The notes: generated by a model not told the origin, from the sequence alone. A stretch of 64,000 nt of DNA from Acinetobacter pseudolwoffii (GCF_002803605.1 NZ_PHRG01000004.1:1-64000); one strand, 5' to 3'; positions 1-8,295 are shown, numbered from the stretch's first letter. Made by a program: numbers and translations.

Positions 1-619
1 ATCTAAAAAACTTGATTAAAATAATATATTTTTTATCTTATAAATAATAAATAAATTATCTAATCACGACCCAAATTATTATTTATTTTAATTTTAAAAA
101 TCTGTAAATTTTTATTTTATTAGAACTTCTCATTAATAATAATAAATATCACACTTTATTAAAAATACAATTAATCAATGAGAATGAAAACCACTTATAA
201 AAAAATGCCGATTTTAAGCTGTTTTTTTGATAAAAAATGCCAAATAGCTTTAATGAATCCTTTCTGTTTGCAAGCTTTTGAGAGCAGCCAGCAAACCGTC
301 AGCTGCTTTGAATATAAAGAAATGGCCAATCAGGCCTGTGTATAGATAGAGTACTGAGGAAGAAAAACCTCCAAAATCTTATAGTGTCCTGCATGATCGA
401 AATAATTCAAAAATGACTCACGCAGATAAAAATAAATATATTTACAGCTGAAATACAATGTTTTAGCGTTAATTCAACTAGAATCAGGAAGGTAGGAAAT
501 GCTCCTGACCTCAGGATTCAGCATGTATATATGCTGTTGCAGCATATTATGAAGAGCTGCTGATCTAGAGAAAATTGCATCTCCTCCATAAACTTAAAAC
601 AAGTGAATACCAATCCTTG
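1..619. other. AT-rich intergenic region at left edge
   Basis: Very AT-rich DNA with no confident gene. It holds a 53-codon ORF at 184-345 (listed separately) and short inverted repeats around 517-566, including CAGCAT/ATGCTG arms near 518-535, which could form small RNA hairpins just upstream of the zinc-ribbon gene. The left end of the window cuts it, so the upstream neighbour is unknown. Confidence 0.5.
184..345 (+). CDS. possible small Cys-containing protein (53 aa), unproven
   Basis: An ATG ORF of 53 codons with five cysteines and a basic N-terminus (MKTTYKKMP). The ribosome binding site is weak (AATGAGA directly before the ATG), and no family is recognised. It ends at TAG 343-345 and is followed by about 270 noncoding bases. 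Codon content is unremarkable for this AT-rich stretch, so it may simply be a chance ORF. It is recorded because the spacer otherwise has no content. Confidence 0.2.
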   Translation: MKTTYKKMPILSCFFDKKCQIALMNPFCLQAFESSQQTVSCFEYKEMANQACV

Positions 620-1081
620 ATGGAAAAACCTATGCAATGTCCTAAATGTGGTTCCACTGACATCGAACAGCGTGATCACGAACAGAATTTAAAGAAAATT
701 GGTGGCATTCTCATGAGCTCGGCCGGTGCCACTGCGGGTACAGTCGGTGGTGCCGCTTCTGGCGCATCCGTTGGCGCAGCGATTGGTACTGTTGCTGGCC
801 CCTTAGGTGTAATTTTAGGTGGGACAGTGGGTACTTTTGTCGGGGCAATCAGTGTTGGCATTACCGGTGGTGTAATAGGGAATTTCCTCGGCAAAAAAGC
901 CGGGATTTCCGTCGACCGTAATTTATTCTTGGATTATCAATGTTTAAAATGCAAACATAGATTTATTCAAAAAGATCAAAAAGATCAAAAAGATCAAAAA
1001 GATCAAAAAGATCAAAAAGATCAAAAAGATCAAAAAGATCAAAAAGATCAAAAAGATCAAAAAGATCAAAAAGAAGATTAA
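620..1081 (+). CDS. zinc-ribbon, glycine-zipper protein with KDQ repeat tail
   Basis: A 153-residue protein of unknown function. The N-terminus carries CPKC (from MQCPKCGS) and a second CLKC pair lies near residue 112, together making a four-cysteine zinc ribbon that is split by a long Gly/Ala-rich hydrophobic insert (about residues 35-95, GGxxG patterns) resembling a glycine-zipper membrane segment. The C-terminus is eleven perfect KDQ tripeptides followed by KED. I chose the ATG at 620; a TTG at 575 in the same frame would add 15 residues, and an ATG at 632 is also possible. It stands alone, convergent with wrbA. The tail is encoded by a 9-bp repeat and is likely to vary in length between strains. 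Confidence 0.7.
   Translation: MEKPMQCPKCGSTDIEQRDHEQNLKKIGGILMSSAGATAGTVGGAASGASVGAAIGTVAGPLGVILGGTVGTFVGAISVGITGGVIGNFLGKKAGISVDRNLFLDYQCLKCKHRFIQKDQKDQKDQKDQKDQKDQKDQKDQKDQKDQKDQKED
971..1069 (+). repeat. 9-bp tandem repeat, 11 copies, inside coding sequence
   Basis: The unit AAAGATCAA (Lys-Asp-Gln) is repeated eleven times without a mismatch. The unit length is a multiple of three, so slippage would add or remove KDQ tripeptides without changing frame. Each unit contains a GATC tetranucleotide. Confidence 0.95.
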
Positions 1082-1087
1082 TATCAT

Positions 1088-1123
1088 GAAGGAAATGAAG
1101 TGAGTGAGTTCTTCATTTCCTTC
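1088..1123. terminator. 13-bp inverted repeat between convergent genes
   Basis: Perfect arms GAAGGAAATGAAG (1088-1100) and their complement (1111-1123) around a 10-base loop, lying between the convergent zinc-ribbon and wrbA genes. There is no clean T-run on either side, so a bidirectional terminator role is inferred from position and stem strength only. Confidence 0.5.
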
Positions 1124-1134
1124 TGAGTTAATGC

Positions 1135-1731
1135 TTAAGACTGATTGAGTTTGAAAGCCACTTCAGCCAGTCGTTTGCCCTGTACTTCGCACAAAACTTT
1201 TTCATCTGGGCTTAAACCCTGATCATGCCGTGGGCCACTGACATGACTGGCACCGTACGGCGTACCGCCAGTCTTGGTATTGGACAAGGCAGCTGTAGCA
1301 TTACTGAGCCCCATAATCATCATACCGTGGTGGAATAATGGTGGCAGCATAGTCAACAAGGTACTTTCCTGTCCGCCATGCATGGAGCCCGATGCGGTAA
1401 AGACACAAGCCGGCTTACCATGCAACGCGCCATTCAGCCATAGACTGGTGGTCTGATCCCAAAAGTATTTCATTTCTGAGGCCATATTGCCAAAACGGGT
1501 CGGTGAACCTAAGGCCAAGCCAGAACACTGGGCCAAATCCTCTAAACTGCAATAAATATCCCCTTCTGCCGGGATACTCGGCTCGGCTATGGTTACGACG
1601 CTAGAAATATTCGGGACAGTCCGAATTTTTACCGCCATTCCTGCCGATTCAACGCCATTGGCTATCAGATGTGCCATTTCTTTCGTTGAGCCATATTTGC
1701 TGTAATATAAAACAAGAACATAAGGTTGCAT
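1135..1731 (-). CDS. wrbA: NAD(P)H:quinone oxidoreductase WrbA
   Basis: A flavodoxin-like FMN enzyme that reduces quinones by two electrons and so avoids semiquinone radicals; cytoplasmic and usually tetrameric. At 198 residues it matches the family's usual length. The N-terminal phosphate-binding loop YYSKYGST (about residues 9-16) binds FMN phosphate. The segment GSPTRFGNMASEMKYFWDQT (about 77-96) and the later SMHGGQE are WrbA signatures. It is a single gene, convergent with the zinc-ribbon gene and divergent from yihY. Family assignment is secure; the physiological quinone is unknown. Confidence 0.92.
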   Translation of the reverse strand: MQPYVLVLYYSKYGSTKEMAHLIANGVESAGMAVKIRTVPNISSVVTIAEPSIPAEGDIYCSLEDLAQCSGLALGSPTRFGNMASEMKYFWDQTTSLWLNGALHGKPACVFTASGSMHGGQESTLLTMLPPLFHHGMMIMGLSNATAALSNTKTGGTPYGASHVSGPRHDQGLSPDEKVLCEVQGKRLAEVAFKLNQS

Positions 1732-1839
1732 GAGGCTTCTTATTCATTACTTAAAAAAATAAAACTATACGATATTCTGTAACTTTTTTGGTTAAGCTAA
1801 TGGATGAAAATTCATGATGATTAAAAAAATTGAGATTGG

Positions 1840-3093
1840 ATGCACATGATTGTTGAGTATTTAAAAAAGTTACCCTTTTATGAGAAACACTGGTTTCAGT
1901 TTATTTTATTCGTACTTCGACGCTTTGAAGCAGACCGTTGTCGTGAGCAAGCCGGTTCTCTGACCTATACTACGCTTTTCGCAGTCGTGCCGATGTTGAC
2001 GGTTTTCTTGGTCATTATTTCATCGATTAAAGCCTTAGAGCCTGCACGACAACAATTGCAACAGCTGATCTACAGTAACTTTCTACCCAAAACCACGATT
2101 GCCTTTGATAAAGCGCTGAATGCCTTTACCGATAAATCCAGTAATTTAACCGTGATTGGTATCCTGTTTTTATTTATTACGACCGTATTGATGCTCACCA
2201 GTATCGAAACGGCCTTTAACCGAATTTGGCGAGTGACTCAGACCCGAGGTGGAATTATCGGGTTTATGCGCTACTGGACTATCATTTCGCTGGGACCAAT
2301 TTTACTGGGTAGTGCCTTCGTCATTTCATCAACCGTGGCTTCCATGAGTATCCTCAGCAATAACTTTGCCGGGTATGAACTTAATGGTGCTTTTATCCTC
2401 TGGGCCATTTCCTTTTCTCTGACCGTACTCGGGTTTTTCATTCTCAACTGGACCATCCCCAATCGCAGTGTGCCACTCAAGTCTGCATTTATTGCCGGCC
2501 TGTTTAGTGCAGTGGTGTTTGAGCTGCTTAAAAACCTGTTCGGTTTTGTGATGTCAAACTTTACCAGTTATGAGATTGTCTATGGTGCATTCGCCGCTGT
2601 GCCGATCTTTCTACTGTGGATTTATTTATCCTGGAATATTGTCTTACTCGGCGTTGAGATCAGTTATGCCCTGACGGCCTTTGAATCTGGCCAGGATCAT
2701 AAACGTCACCCAATCATCATGCTGCTGGATCTATTAGAGCTGTTTTATAAAAAGCAAAAAACTGGTGAGAGCATTAGTGAAGCAGAAGCATTAGATGCTT
2801 TGGGTCGTGATGAAATTGGTCGCTGGCCAAACTATGTGAGCATGTTTGAAAAACAAAATCTGATCAAACGTACCGATGACAATGAATATGTCTTGGTACG
2901 TGATCTGGATCAGGTGAGTTTTTGGGACTTTTATCTGCAACTTCCTTATCCATTGCCACGTAAGCATCACTTCACCGAGGCACATACCGAGGAAATCTGG
3001 ATGCAGAAATTCTCGCCTAAGCTACAGGAAACCGATCAATATCTGGAAGAAAAGCTGAGTTTTCCACTTTCCGAATTGTTCCGGAATAAATAA
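1840..3093 (+). CDS. YihY/BrkB family inner-membrane protein
   Basis: A 417-residue polytopic membrane protein of the YihY (formerly ribonuclease BN / BrkB) family. Six hydrophobic segments lie between about residues 40 and 280, starting after the conserved FEADRCREQAGSLTYTTLFA stretch. A hydrophilic C-terminal domain of about 130 residues follows and may be a degenerate winged helix, as often seen in proteobacterial YihY proteins. The family's function is unresolved: the old RNase BN label was a misassignment, and transport has been suggested. An alternative ATG lies two codons downstream (1846). The gene is followed by a strong terminator. Confidence 0.88.
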   Translation: MHMIVEYLKKLPFYEKHWFQFILFVLRRFEADRCREQAGSLTYTTLFAVVPMLTVFLVIISSIKALEPARQQLQQLIYSNFLPKTTIAFDKALNAFTDKSSNLTVIGILFLFITTVLMLTSIETAFNRIWRVTQTRGGIIGFMRYWTIISLGPILLGSAFVISSTVASMSILSNNFAGYELNGAFILWAISFSLTVLGFFILNWTIPNRSVPLKSAFIAGLFSAVVFELLKNLFGFVMSNFTSYEIVYGAFAAVPIFLLWIYLSWNIVLLGVEISYALTAFESGQDHKRHPIIMLLDLLELFYKKQKTGESISEAEALDALGRDEIGRWPNYVSMFEKQNLIKRTDDNEYVLVRDLDQVSFWDFYLQLPYPLPRKHHFTEAHTEEIWMQKFSPKLQETDQYLEEKLSFPLSELFRNK

Positions 3094-3098
3094 TCCTA

Positions 3099-3125
3099 AA
3101 TCCTCTCGCTTGAGAGGATTTTTTT
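3099..3125 (+). terminator. rho-independent terminator after yihY
   Basis: Stem AATCCTCTC / GAGAGGATT with a 4-base loop and a T-run (3119-3125). It sits right after the YihY-family stop and abuts the stop of the convergent yddG-like gene. Confidence 0.9.
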
Positions 3126-4011
3126 AAGTTGTTTGCGTAGACTTCCAGCAGACGATCGCACCTGCGGTCACCAAAGCAGTACCAATCCAAAAACTCAGCT
3201 CGGGTCGAATATCCAGAATCAGCATCGACATAACTGAAGACAGAATTGGCATAAAATAGGTGGCCAAAATCAGTACCTTGATATTGCCGTACTGCATGCT
3301 CTGATTCCAGTTACTATAAGCAATCCCGATCAGACTGCCTACTATGGCGATTTCCAGCCAGAGCTTCAATGAAGGCATCCTGAAAGGCTCATCCAAGCCC
3401 AGATGTAAGCCCCATAACGCAATGACGGCGACCACAAAAAAAATCGGTACGCCGTTTTGTCCACGACCATATTTTCTGGTCAGAATGCAATAACATGGCC
3501 ATAACAAGGCACCGATAAAAGCAAAGCCATAAGCCCAAGGATTTTCAGCTAAAACCTGCATAAGTTTCGATAGATTGGTAATTTCAGGATTGACCACCAA
3601 CATCAGACCGACTACAGCAAGCAAAAATCCTGGAATGACCCAAAGACGCGCCTGCAATTGCCGAGCAAATATCGAAAAGACAATCATCAAAGGTGGCCAG
3701 AGATAATTAATCATCGCAATCAGCATCACCTGTTCACGGTGATCCGACCAGGCAACTGCAACAAGAAATAGAATTTCATAAGCAACGAACAAAGCCCCAC
3801 AACCCAAGAGATAGCGCTTGGACATTTGCCTGATTTTAGGAAATCCAATCAATGCCAGAATCGCCAGACTACTAAAAGTGTAAATCAGGGCAATCCCCTG
3901 CACCGGACTGGTAGATTCGGTAATCAATTTGACCACAGCCACCAGACTGGCCCAGATCAGAATGGAAGACAGGCCAATCCAGGTGGCCAGTTTCATCGAC
4001 CAGACGTTCAT
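3124..4011 (-). CDS. yddG: YddG-like DMT exporter (aromatic amino acids)
   Basis: A 295-residue drug/metabolite transporter with about ten membrane helices in two EamA repeats. The N-terminal half closely resembles E. coli YddG in its pattern (IGLSSILIWASLVA, GFPKIRQMSKRYLLG, AMINYLWPPLMIVF), and E. coli YddG exports aromatic amino acids and methyl viologen. Substrate is inferred from family only. Its ATG overlaps the TGA of the upstream DMT gene (ATGA, 4008-4011), so the two are translationally coupled in one minus-strand unit. No paralogue-specific regulator is visible. Confidence 0.8.
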   Translation of the reverse strand: MNVWSMKLATWIGLSSILIWASLVAVVKLITESTSPVQGIALIYTFSSLAILALIGFPKIRQMSKRYLLGCGALFVAYEILFLVAVAWSDHREQVMLIAMINYLWPPLMIVFSIFARQLQARLWVIPGFLLAVVGLMLVVNPEITNLSKLMQVLAENPWAYGFAFIGALLWPCYCILTRKYGRGQNGVPIFFVVAVIALWGLHLGLDEPFRMPSLKLWLEIAIVGSLIGIAYSNWNQSMQYGNIKVLILATYFMPILSSVMSMLILDIRPELSFWIGTALVTAGAIVCWKSTQTT

Positions 4012-4945
4012 GTTTGCTCTTGAGGATTATTCGTTGTATTCGGTTTTTTCAGCCATCCCTGCAAGCTCACCAGAATCACGCCCAGCATGACCATACAGGT
4101 TCCAACAATAAAATTCAGTTCGATCTGTTCATCCAGAATCAGCACCCCAAACAGCATGCCAAATACAGGCGTTAAAAAAGAAAATACGCCCAAACGTGAA
4201 GCCAGATAATGTTTCAGCATCCAGAACCAGATCAAATAACTAGCAAAGGAAATCAGCACGGTATGAAAGATCAGACTGGAAATAGACAGGGTCGTCCATT
4301 GAATGGTCGCTTGCCCACTAAAAAAGGCCAAGGGTAGCAATAATATGCCGCCCATCAATAATTGATAGAATAAGGTCTGGGTGGCAGGTGCTTCAGCCAG
4401 TCGGCTCAGACGTACACTGACAGTGGTGGCTGCCCAGAATATACCTCCGAGTAAGGCCAGAAAATCTCCCCACAAAGCATCGGTTTGTAAAGTAGAGCTT
4501 GTCTGTGGTCTGAGTAAAAAACTGACCACAATCCCGCTAAATGCCACGAAGATACCGCCCCATTGCACACGCGACAAACGCTCTGCCGGCAATTTCCAGT
4601 GCAGACCCAATGCGACAAAAATCGGCGCAGTATAAAGCAAAACAATGGTATGCGAAGCTGAGGTATAGCGTAGTGCTTCCCCAATCAGATAAAACTCGGT
4701 TGCGAACAGTATTCCGACCAGCAATCCTGCAGGCAAATAGCGGGTGCTCAAAAGCTGACGGCGCACGCTCTGCTGAATCAGGGGATACACCATGATCGCA
4801 GACAAGGCTGAACGCAAGGCAATTTGCATCAAGACTGAAATATCACTGGCCGCCCATTTCAGCACGACCTGTTGTAGCCCCACAACATACATAATACAAA
4901 CATGATGGCAGATGCTTTGGCATCTAGCGCCTGACGTTGCTTCAC
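4008..4945 (-). pseudogene. EamA/DMT transporter broken by a -1 shift in a G-run
   Basis: A drug/metabolite transporter of about 311 codons. The intact reading frame should begin at GTG 4945, preceded by a good ribosome binding site (AGGAG, 5-base gap). It reads MKQRQALDAKASAIM...MLWG, then runs into a stop after WGYNRSC. The following frame (4008 to about 4881) continues exactly where the family expects, LWG-LQQVVLKWAASD. Adding one G to the GGGG tract (plus-strand CCCC at 4878-4881) restores one uninterrupted protein. As written, only an N-terminally truncated product from ATG 4892 could be made, lacking most of helix 1. This could be a sequencing error, a phase-variable tract or a pseudogene. 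It overlaps yddG by 4 bases. Confidence 0.8.
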
Positions 4946-5049
4946 CCCTACTCCTGTGACCGCTTTAAAGTGCCCACTATAATCTTCTCTGCGGTAAAAC
5001 AATACTTTTCTATTATTTTGCCAGCGCTGTAAATATTTTAAAACTCGAT

Positions 5050-5076
5050 AAAAAAGGACTGCGTTCGCAGTCCTTT
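5050..5076 (-). terminator. terminator after FAH-family gene
   Basis: An 11-bp perfect stem (AAAGGACTGCG and its complement) with a minimal loop, followed on the minus strand by a T-run (5050-5055). It separates the FAH-family hydrolase from the downstream transporter pair. Confidence 0.9.
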
Positions 5077-5100
5077 CAATCAAAAAATAAACCGTTCAGC

Positions 5101-5742
5101 TTATTTAACCCAAGTCGTCCAGATATAATCCTGAGACTGGCCTTTCAGGATCATTTTTAACTGATCGCCTGCATGCAATGCCGCCACACCTGCGGGTGTA
5201 CCCGTCATCACCACATCACCTTCTTCTAAAGTGAATACCTGGCTGATATCTGCCAGTAAAGTCGCGATATCAAAAATCAATAAAGCGGTATCGCCTTTTT
5301 GACGCAGTTCTTCATTCACCTCCAAAGTGTAATGCACATCTTGCCAGTCCGCGACCACATCATTCACAGGAATCCAGTCTGACAACAGACACGAACCATC
5401 AAAGGCTTTGGCACGTTCCCAAGGCTGGCCTTTTTTCTTGAGTTCATCCTGCAAGTCACGCAGGGTCAAGTCCAGACCTAAAGTCACCGCACCCACCGCT
5501 TGCAGTGCTTTTACAGGATCATTTTCTTTGCTTAAAGTCCGGTCAATACGCAAACTGAGTTCACATTCATAGTGGCAGTTGCCCCACTCCGGATTCCATT
5601 CAATCCCTGCATCAAGCGAGCCTAAGGCACTCGGTGGCTTAATAAATAAGACCGGACGATCAGGGATCGCATTTCCGAGTTCTTTGGCATGATCGGCATA
5701 ACTGCGACCAACGCAGACAATTTTGGATGGGCGTGTACTCAT
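5101..5742 (-). CDS. fumarylacetoacetate hydrolase (FAH) family protein
   Basis: A 213-residue member of the FAH superfamily, which performs metal-dependent hydrolysis, decarboxylation or isomerisation of beta-keto acids; YcgM-like, cytoplasmic. The entry motif KIVCVGRSYADHAKELGN, the metal-binding YECELSLRI (Glu-x-Glu, near residue 68) and the C-terminal GDVVMTGTPAGV are all present. The ATG at 5742 is preferred because GGAAAG lies 9 bases upstream; an in-frame TTG lies two codons earlier. The substrate cannot be told from sequence: oxaloacetate tautomerase or acylpyruvase activity is known for relatives. Confidence 0.85.
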   Translation of the reverse strand: MSTRPSKIVCVGRSYADHAKELGNAIPDRPVLFIKPPSALGSLDAGIEWNPEWGNCHYECELSLRIDRTLSKENDPVKALQAVGAVTLGLDLTLRDLQDELKKKGQPWERAKAFDGSCLLSDWIPVNDVVADWQDVHYTLEVNEELRQKGDTALLIFDIATLLADISQVFTLEEGDVVMTGTPAGVAALHAGDQLKMILKGQSQDYIWTTWVK

Positions 5743-5784
5743 GATCAAAACTTTCCTTTATTTGTCTTTATATCGATCTCTGGA

Positions 5785-6282
5785 TTATTTTTTAAATGTA
5801 TTCTCAAAAATGTTTTGCTCAGTCGCATCTTTAAAGGCACGTTTTGGCACAATGATGACGGTACGGTTTTTCAGTTCCAGCATATAGGTCAGTTTGCCGG
5901 CAGCAAAATTCTGCACTTCACTATACGCTACCAGCTTGCTACGCTCATTATTAAAAATCTCCGCATAGTCCTGATACAGATCGAGGCCTTGCTCACTCTT
6001 ACCAAACTGATATTTGACGAACTGGCGTTTAAACATCATCGGTAGAAACCAGTAACGCATGATGCCTTGCAGGATCAGGAAGAATGCCCCCAAAGCCACG
6101 TAATAGCGTCCTACCCCGTCAAAGCCCATCGAAAAACCCCAAATAATAATCCCGATACTGACCAGAGGCGTCAGAAAACGTGAAATCTGCTTTTTGCCAA
6201 AAGTCGCCAAGGCAAAACCATCCTGAGATTCTTCTAAAGTCAGAAAATAACGGGTCGATAAAGTCGGTGCTGACTCAGTCAT
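5785..6282 (-). CDS. YcxB-like membrane protein
   Basis: A 165-residue protein with two adjacent membrane helices (about residues 37-80) and a C-terminal soluble domain of about 80 residues resembling the YcxB-like domain (LYQDYAEIFNNERSKLVAYSEVQNF..., ending VPKRAFKD). The function of this domain is unknown. It lies just upstream of the FAH-family gene on the same strand with a 42-base gap, so co-transcription is possible. Assignment rests on overall architecture and is moderate. Confidence 0.65.
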   Translation of the reverse strand: MTESAPTLSTRYFLTLEESQDGFALATFGKKQISRFLTPLVSIGIIIWGFSMGFDGVGRYYVALGAFFLILQGIMRYWFLPMMFKRQFVKYQFGKSEQGLDLYQDYAEIFNNERSKLVAYSEVQNFAAGKLTYMLELKNRTVIIVPKRAFKDATEQNIFENTFKK

Positions 6283-6442
6283 AGCATCACATCAAAAAAA
6301 TAAAATCTTGCCCAATACTATAGCAAAATATGCACAATGCTTATGGCCTGACGCATCAATTACATAACTTTGCTTTGGAAAAACGTGTATTTAGTTTTAA
6401 ATAAACAGCAATTAAAACAAAAAATATGCAACAGGATGTTGA

Positions 6443-7741
6443 ATGAAAGGATTCAAGCAATGCATTGCGATCGGTATCTGTTCGGGTCTGTCTACTTTAT
6501 CACTGGCCAAGATCATTCCCTGGGATGCAGAATTACCCAGTAGCCTGAGTGCTTATCCGGGCAATGCCCAACAATTGGCAGAATTGACAGGCGAAAGGAT
6601 TCTGATTTATGCGCATCCGGTGACTAAAACCCAGCTTCCTACCTTAAACAGTAAGGCCACCAGCAAGGCACAATTTTATAGTGCCGCCGTGGTTTTGCCT
6701 GTGGCTGAAACACAGGTCGAGAAATTGCTACAGCATTATCCGGATTATGTTGGCCTGTTTCCGACTTTAAAGTCAGCCAAAATTCTAGAACAGCAAGGCT
6801 CGATTCAGCAGGTCAAATATCAGGTGCATATCCCCACACCAATTCCGATATTGAACTTCAAAGAAACCGTGGTGATGCAGCATCATCTGGGCAATAACAG
6901 CATCAGCACTTTAATTATTGATGCACCCATTCCTTATGGCGCGGGAAAACTGGAATGGTTCGCGCTTGATCCGCACAGAACTCTGGTGACAGTGACCCAG
7001 TGGGGCGACCTGAACCAGCCCAAAGGTTTTCTATTCAGTAAGATTCTCAATGCCCTGCCTGAAGCCAAACTTGGCATTCCTCCCGGTACCAACGCATTTC
7101 TACTCGAAGCACTGCAACAGCGTTTTAAAATCAGTCATGCCACAACACTCACCGCCCCGACTCCACAGCTCAAATTTAATTCACAACAGCTACAGAAGAT
7201 TGCCCAGCTTAGTCAAAAATCCGGCCAACCGGTCAGTTTTATTTTGCCCAGCTATCAGGTCAAAGAAGGAAAAGCGTCAGAAAATTTGAGATTTAGCAGC
7301 ACCTATCAATACTTTCCGCATTCGGTAGACAAGCTACGACCGTGGTTGGCTGCACAAGCCAGTCAACAGCTTTTCCCGCGCCAGATCAAGAAAGTCGAAC
7401 TTAACCCGATCAATACCCAAAGTGTAGATGCCAACTATAAAGTTTCAGTGGGCTTAGGCGTGATTCAGATTCCATTTAACTTCAAGATGCGTTTTTACCA
7501 GCCCGATCCCTTGCAGAATCAGTTCAATGCCAATGGTGGCGACTTAAAGTTTGTCAAAGGCGGCATGAAGCTATTGCCGCAATCACAAGGTAATCTGTTC
7601 CAAATTACCAGCAGCATGAAGATTCATGATCAGGCACCGTTTTTATTAAGGGCCATGCGCAGTCTGCCCTATCACGATGTATTACCTGCGGTGGGTGGCA
7701 ATACCGTCTATGCACTCAAGGTACAGCAAAAATTAAGATAA
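6443..7741 (+). CDS. secreted/periplasmic protein with SRPBCC-like domain, function unknown
   Basis: A 432-residue protein with an N-terminal signal peptide (MKGFKQCIAIGICSGLSTLSLA, cleavage about residue 22). Residues about 75-215 (VEKLLQHYPDYVGLFPTL..., GKLEWFALDPHRTLVTVTQWGDL) have the alternating hydrophobic pattern of an SRPBCC/START-type ligand-binding domain, and the C-terminal third (about 320-430) may be a second, divergent copy. I do not recognise a named family. Monocistronic: its own spacer upstream and a strong terminator downstream. A lipid or hydrophobic-ligand role is only a guess from the fold pattern. Confidence 0.7.
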   Translation: MKGFKQCIAIGICSGLSTLSLAKIIPWDAELPSSLSAYPGNAQQLAELTGERILIYAHPVTKTQLPTLNSKATSKAQFYSAAVVLPVAETQVEKLLQHYPDYVGLFPTLKSAKILEQQGSIQQVKYQVHIPTPIPILNFKETVVMQHHLGNNSISTLIIDAPIPYGAGKLEWFALDPHRTLVTVTQWGDLNQPKGFLFSKILNALPEAKLGIPPGTNAFLLEALQQRFKISHATTLTAPTPQLKFNSQQLQKIAQLSQKSGQPVSFILPSYQVKEGKASENLRFSSTYQYFPHSVDKLRPWLAAQASQQLFPRQIKKVELNPINTQSVDANYKVSVGLGVIQIPFNFKMRFYQPDPLQNQFNANGGDLKFVKGGMKLLPQSQGNLFQITSSMKIHDQAPFLLRAMRSLPYHDVLPAVGGNTVYALKVQQKLR

Positions 7742-7800
7742 TCAACGAATCGGTAGTTATTGGTTTTTTATATGAAAAAGCGTTAAATATCACAGACGTA

Positions 7801-7828
7801 AAAAAACCGCATCAATGTGCGGTTTTTT
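7801..7828. terminator. bidirectional terminator
   Basis: Stem AAAAAACCGCA / TGCGGTTTTTT around a 6-base loop, with a T-run on both strands. It serves the plus-strand secreted-protein gene and the minus-strand tRNA-Arg at 7847-7923. Confidence 0.9.
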
Positions 7829-7846
7829 CAAAATTCTTATCAAGAT

Positions 7847-7923
7847 TGGTGCGCTCAGAGAGATTCGAACTCCCGACCCCTTAGTTCGTAGCCAAGTGCT
7901 CTATCCAGCTGAGCTATGAGCGC
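7847..7923 (-). tRNA. tRNA-Arg(ACG), copy 1
   Basis: 77 nt with the 3' CCA encoded (plus-strand TGG 7847-7849). The acceptor stem GCGCTCA pairs with TGAGCGC. The anticodon loop CTACGAA gives anticodon ACG (A34 is normally edited to inosine by TadA), and the T-arm GGTTCGAA-type loop is intact. Identical in sequence to the copies at 8219 and 8344. It has its own promoter and terminator. Confidence 0.97.
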
Positions 7924-7941
7924 GACGTCTTGATGGGGTGC

Positions 7942-7969
7942 ATTATACGGTTTTTTTAAGGCTTGTTAA
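7942..7969 (-). promoter_or_regulatory. sigma-70 promoter for tRNA-Arg copy 1
   Basis: On the minus strand, TTAACA (-35, 7964-7969), a 16-bp spacer and a consensus TATAAT (-10, 7942-7947), ending about 18 bases before the tRNA 5' end. Together with the terminator at 8183-8206 this shows copy 1 is transcribed independently of copies 2 and 3. Confidence 0.75.
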
Positions 7970-8071
7970 GTGTTTTTTAATAAAAGCACAACTGAATGTA
8001 TAGTAATTAAACGATACAGCAGTATTGACAGTTTTCTGTGAGAATTTCTGCACATTTAGAGCTAAAAACAA

Positions 8072-8182
8072 TTAATACCATCCGGACTTTGACGCTGCAT
8101 TCAATGTGGCGACAAGCTCCATTTCATCCTGATGAAAAGTACACAGCAAATACCGAGAAAGATGTTCCCAAATTTCAGGCAC
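8072..8182 (-). CDS. short ORF (36 aa) between tRNA-Arg copies, possible gene remnant
   Basis: A GTG ORF reading VPEIWEHLSRYLLC... and ending SKSGWY. Its amino-acid composition is protein-like and amphipathic rather than random, but no ribosome binding site is visible. The GTG directly follows the terminator of tRNA-Arg copy 2, so read-through expression is unlikely. It may be the surviving piece of a larger gene lost between duplicated tRNAs. I recognise no family. Confidence 0.25.
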   Translation of the reverse strand: MPEIWEHLSRYLLCTFHQDEMELVATLNAASKSGWY

Positions 8183-8206
8183 AAAAAAACCGCTATGAAA
8201 GCGGTT
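8183..8206 (-). terminator. terminator of the tRNA-Ser/Arg/Arg transcript
   Basis: Minus-strand stem AACCGCT / AGCGGTT with a 5-base loop and a run of seven T (plus-strand A 8183-8189), 12 bases past the end of tRNA-Arg copy 2. Confidence 0.85.
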
Positions 8207-8218
8207 GATTGTTCAAGT

Positions 8219-8295
8219 TGGTGCGCTCAGAGAGATTCGAACTCCCGACCCCTTAGTTCGTAGCCAAGTGCTCTATCCAGCTGAGCTATGAGCGC
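8219..8295 (-). tRNA. tRNA-Arg(ACG), copy 2
   Basis: 77 nt, identical to the copy at 7847, with encoded CCA and anticodon ACG. It lies 48 bases downstream of copy 3 in the same transcript and is followed by a terminator. Confidence 0.97.

Noticed and set aside
971..1069. 9-bp repeat as an origin or iteron cluster
   Set aside because: It is in frame inside a gene and no replication gene or DnaA boxes lie near it.
5689..6045. 118-codon plus-strand frame over the YcxB-like gene
   Set aside because: Opposite to a better-supported membrane protein and lacks start context.
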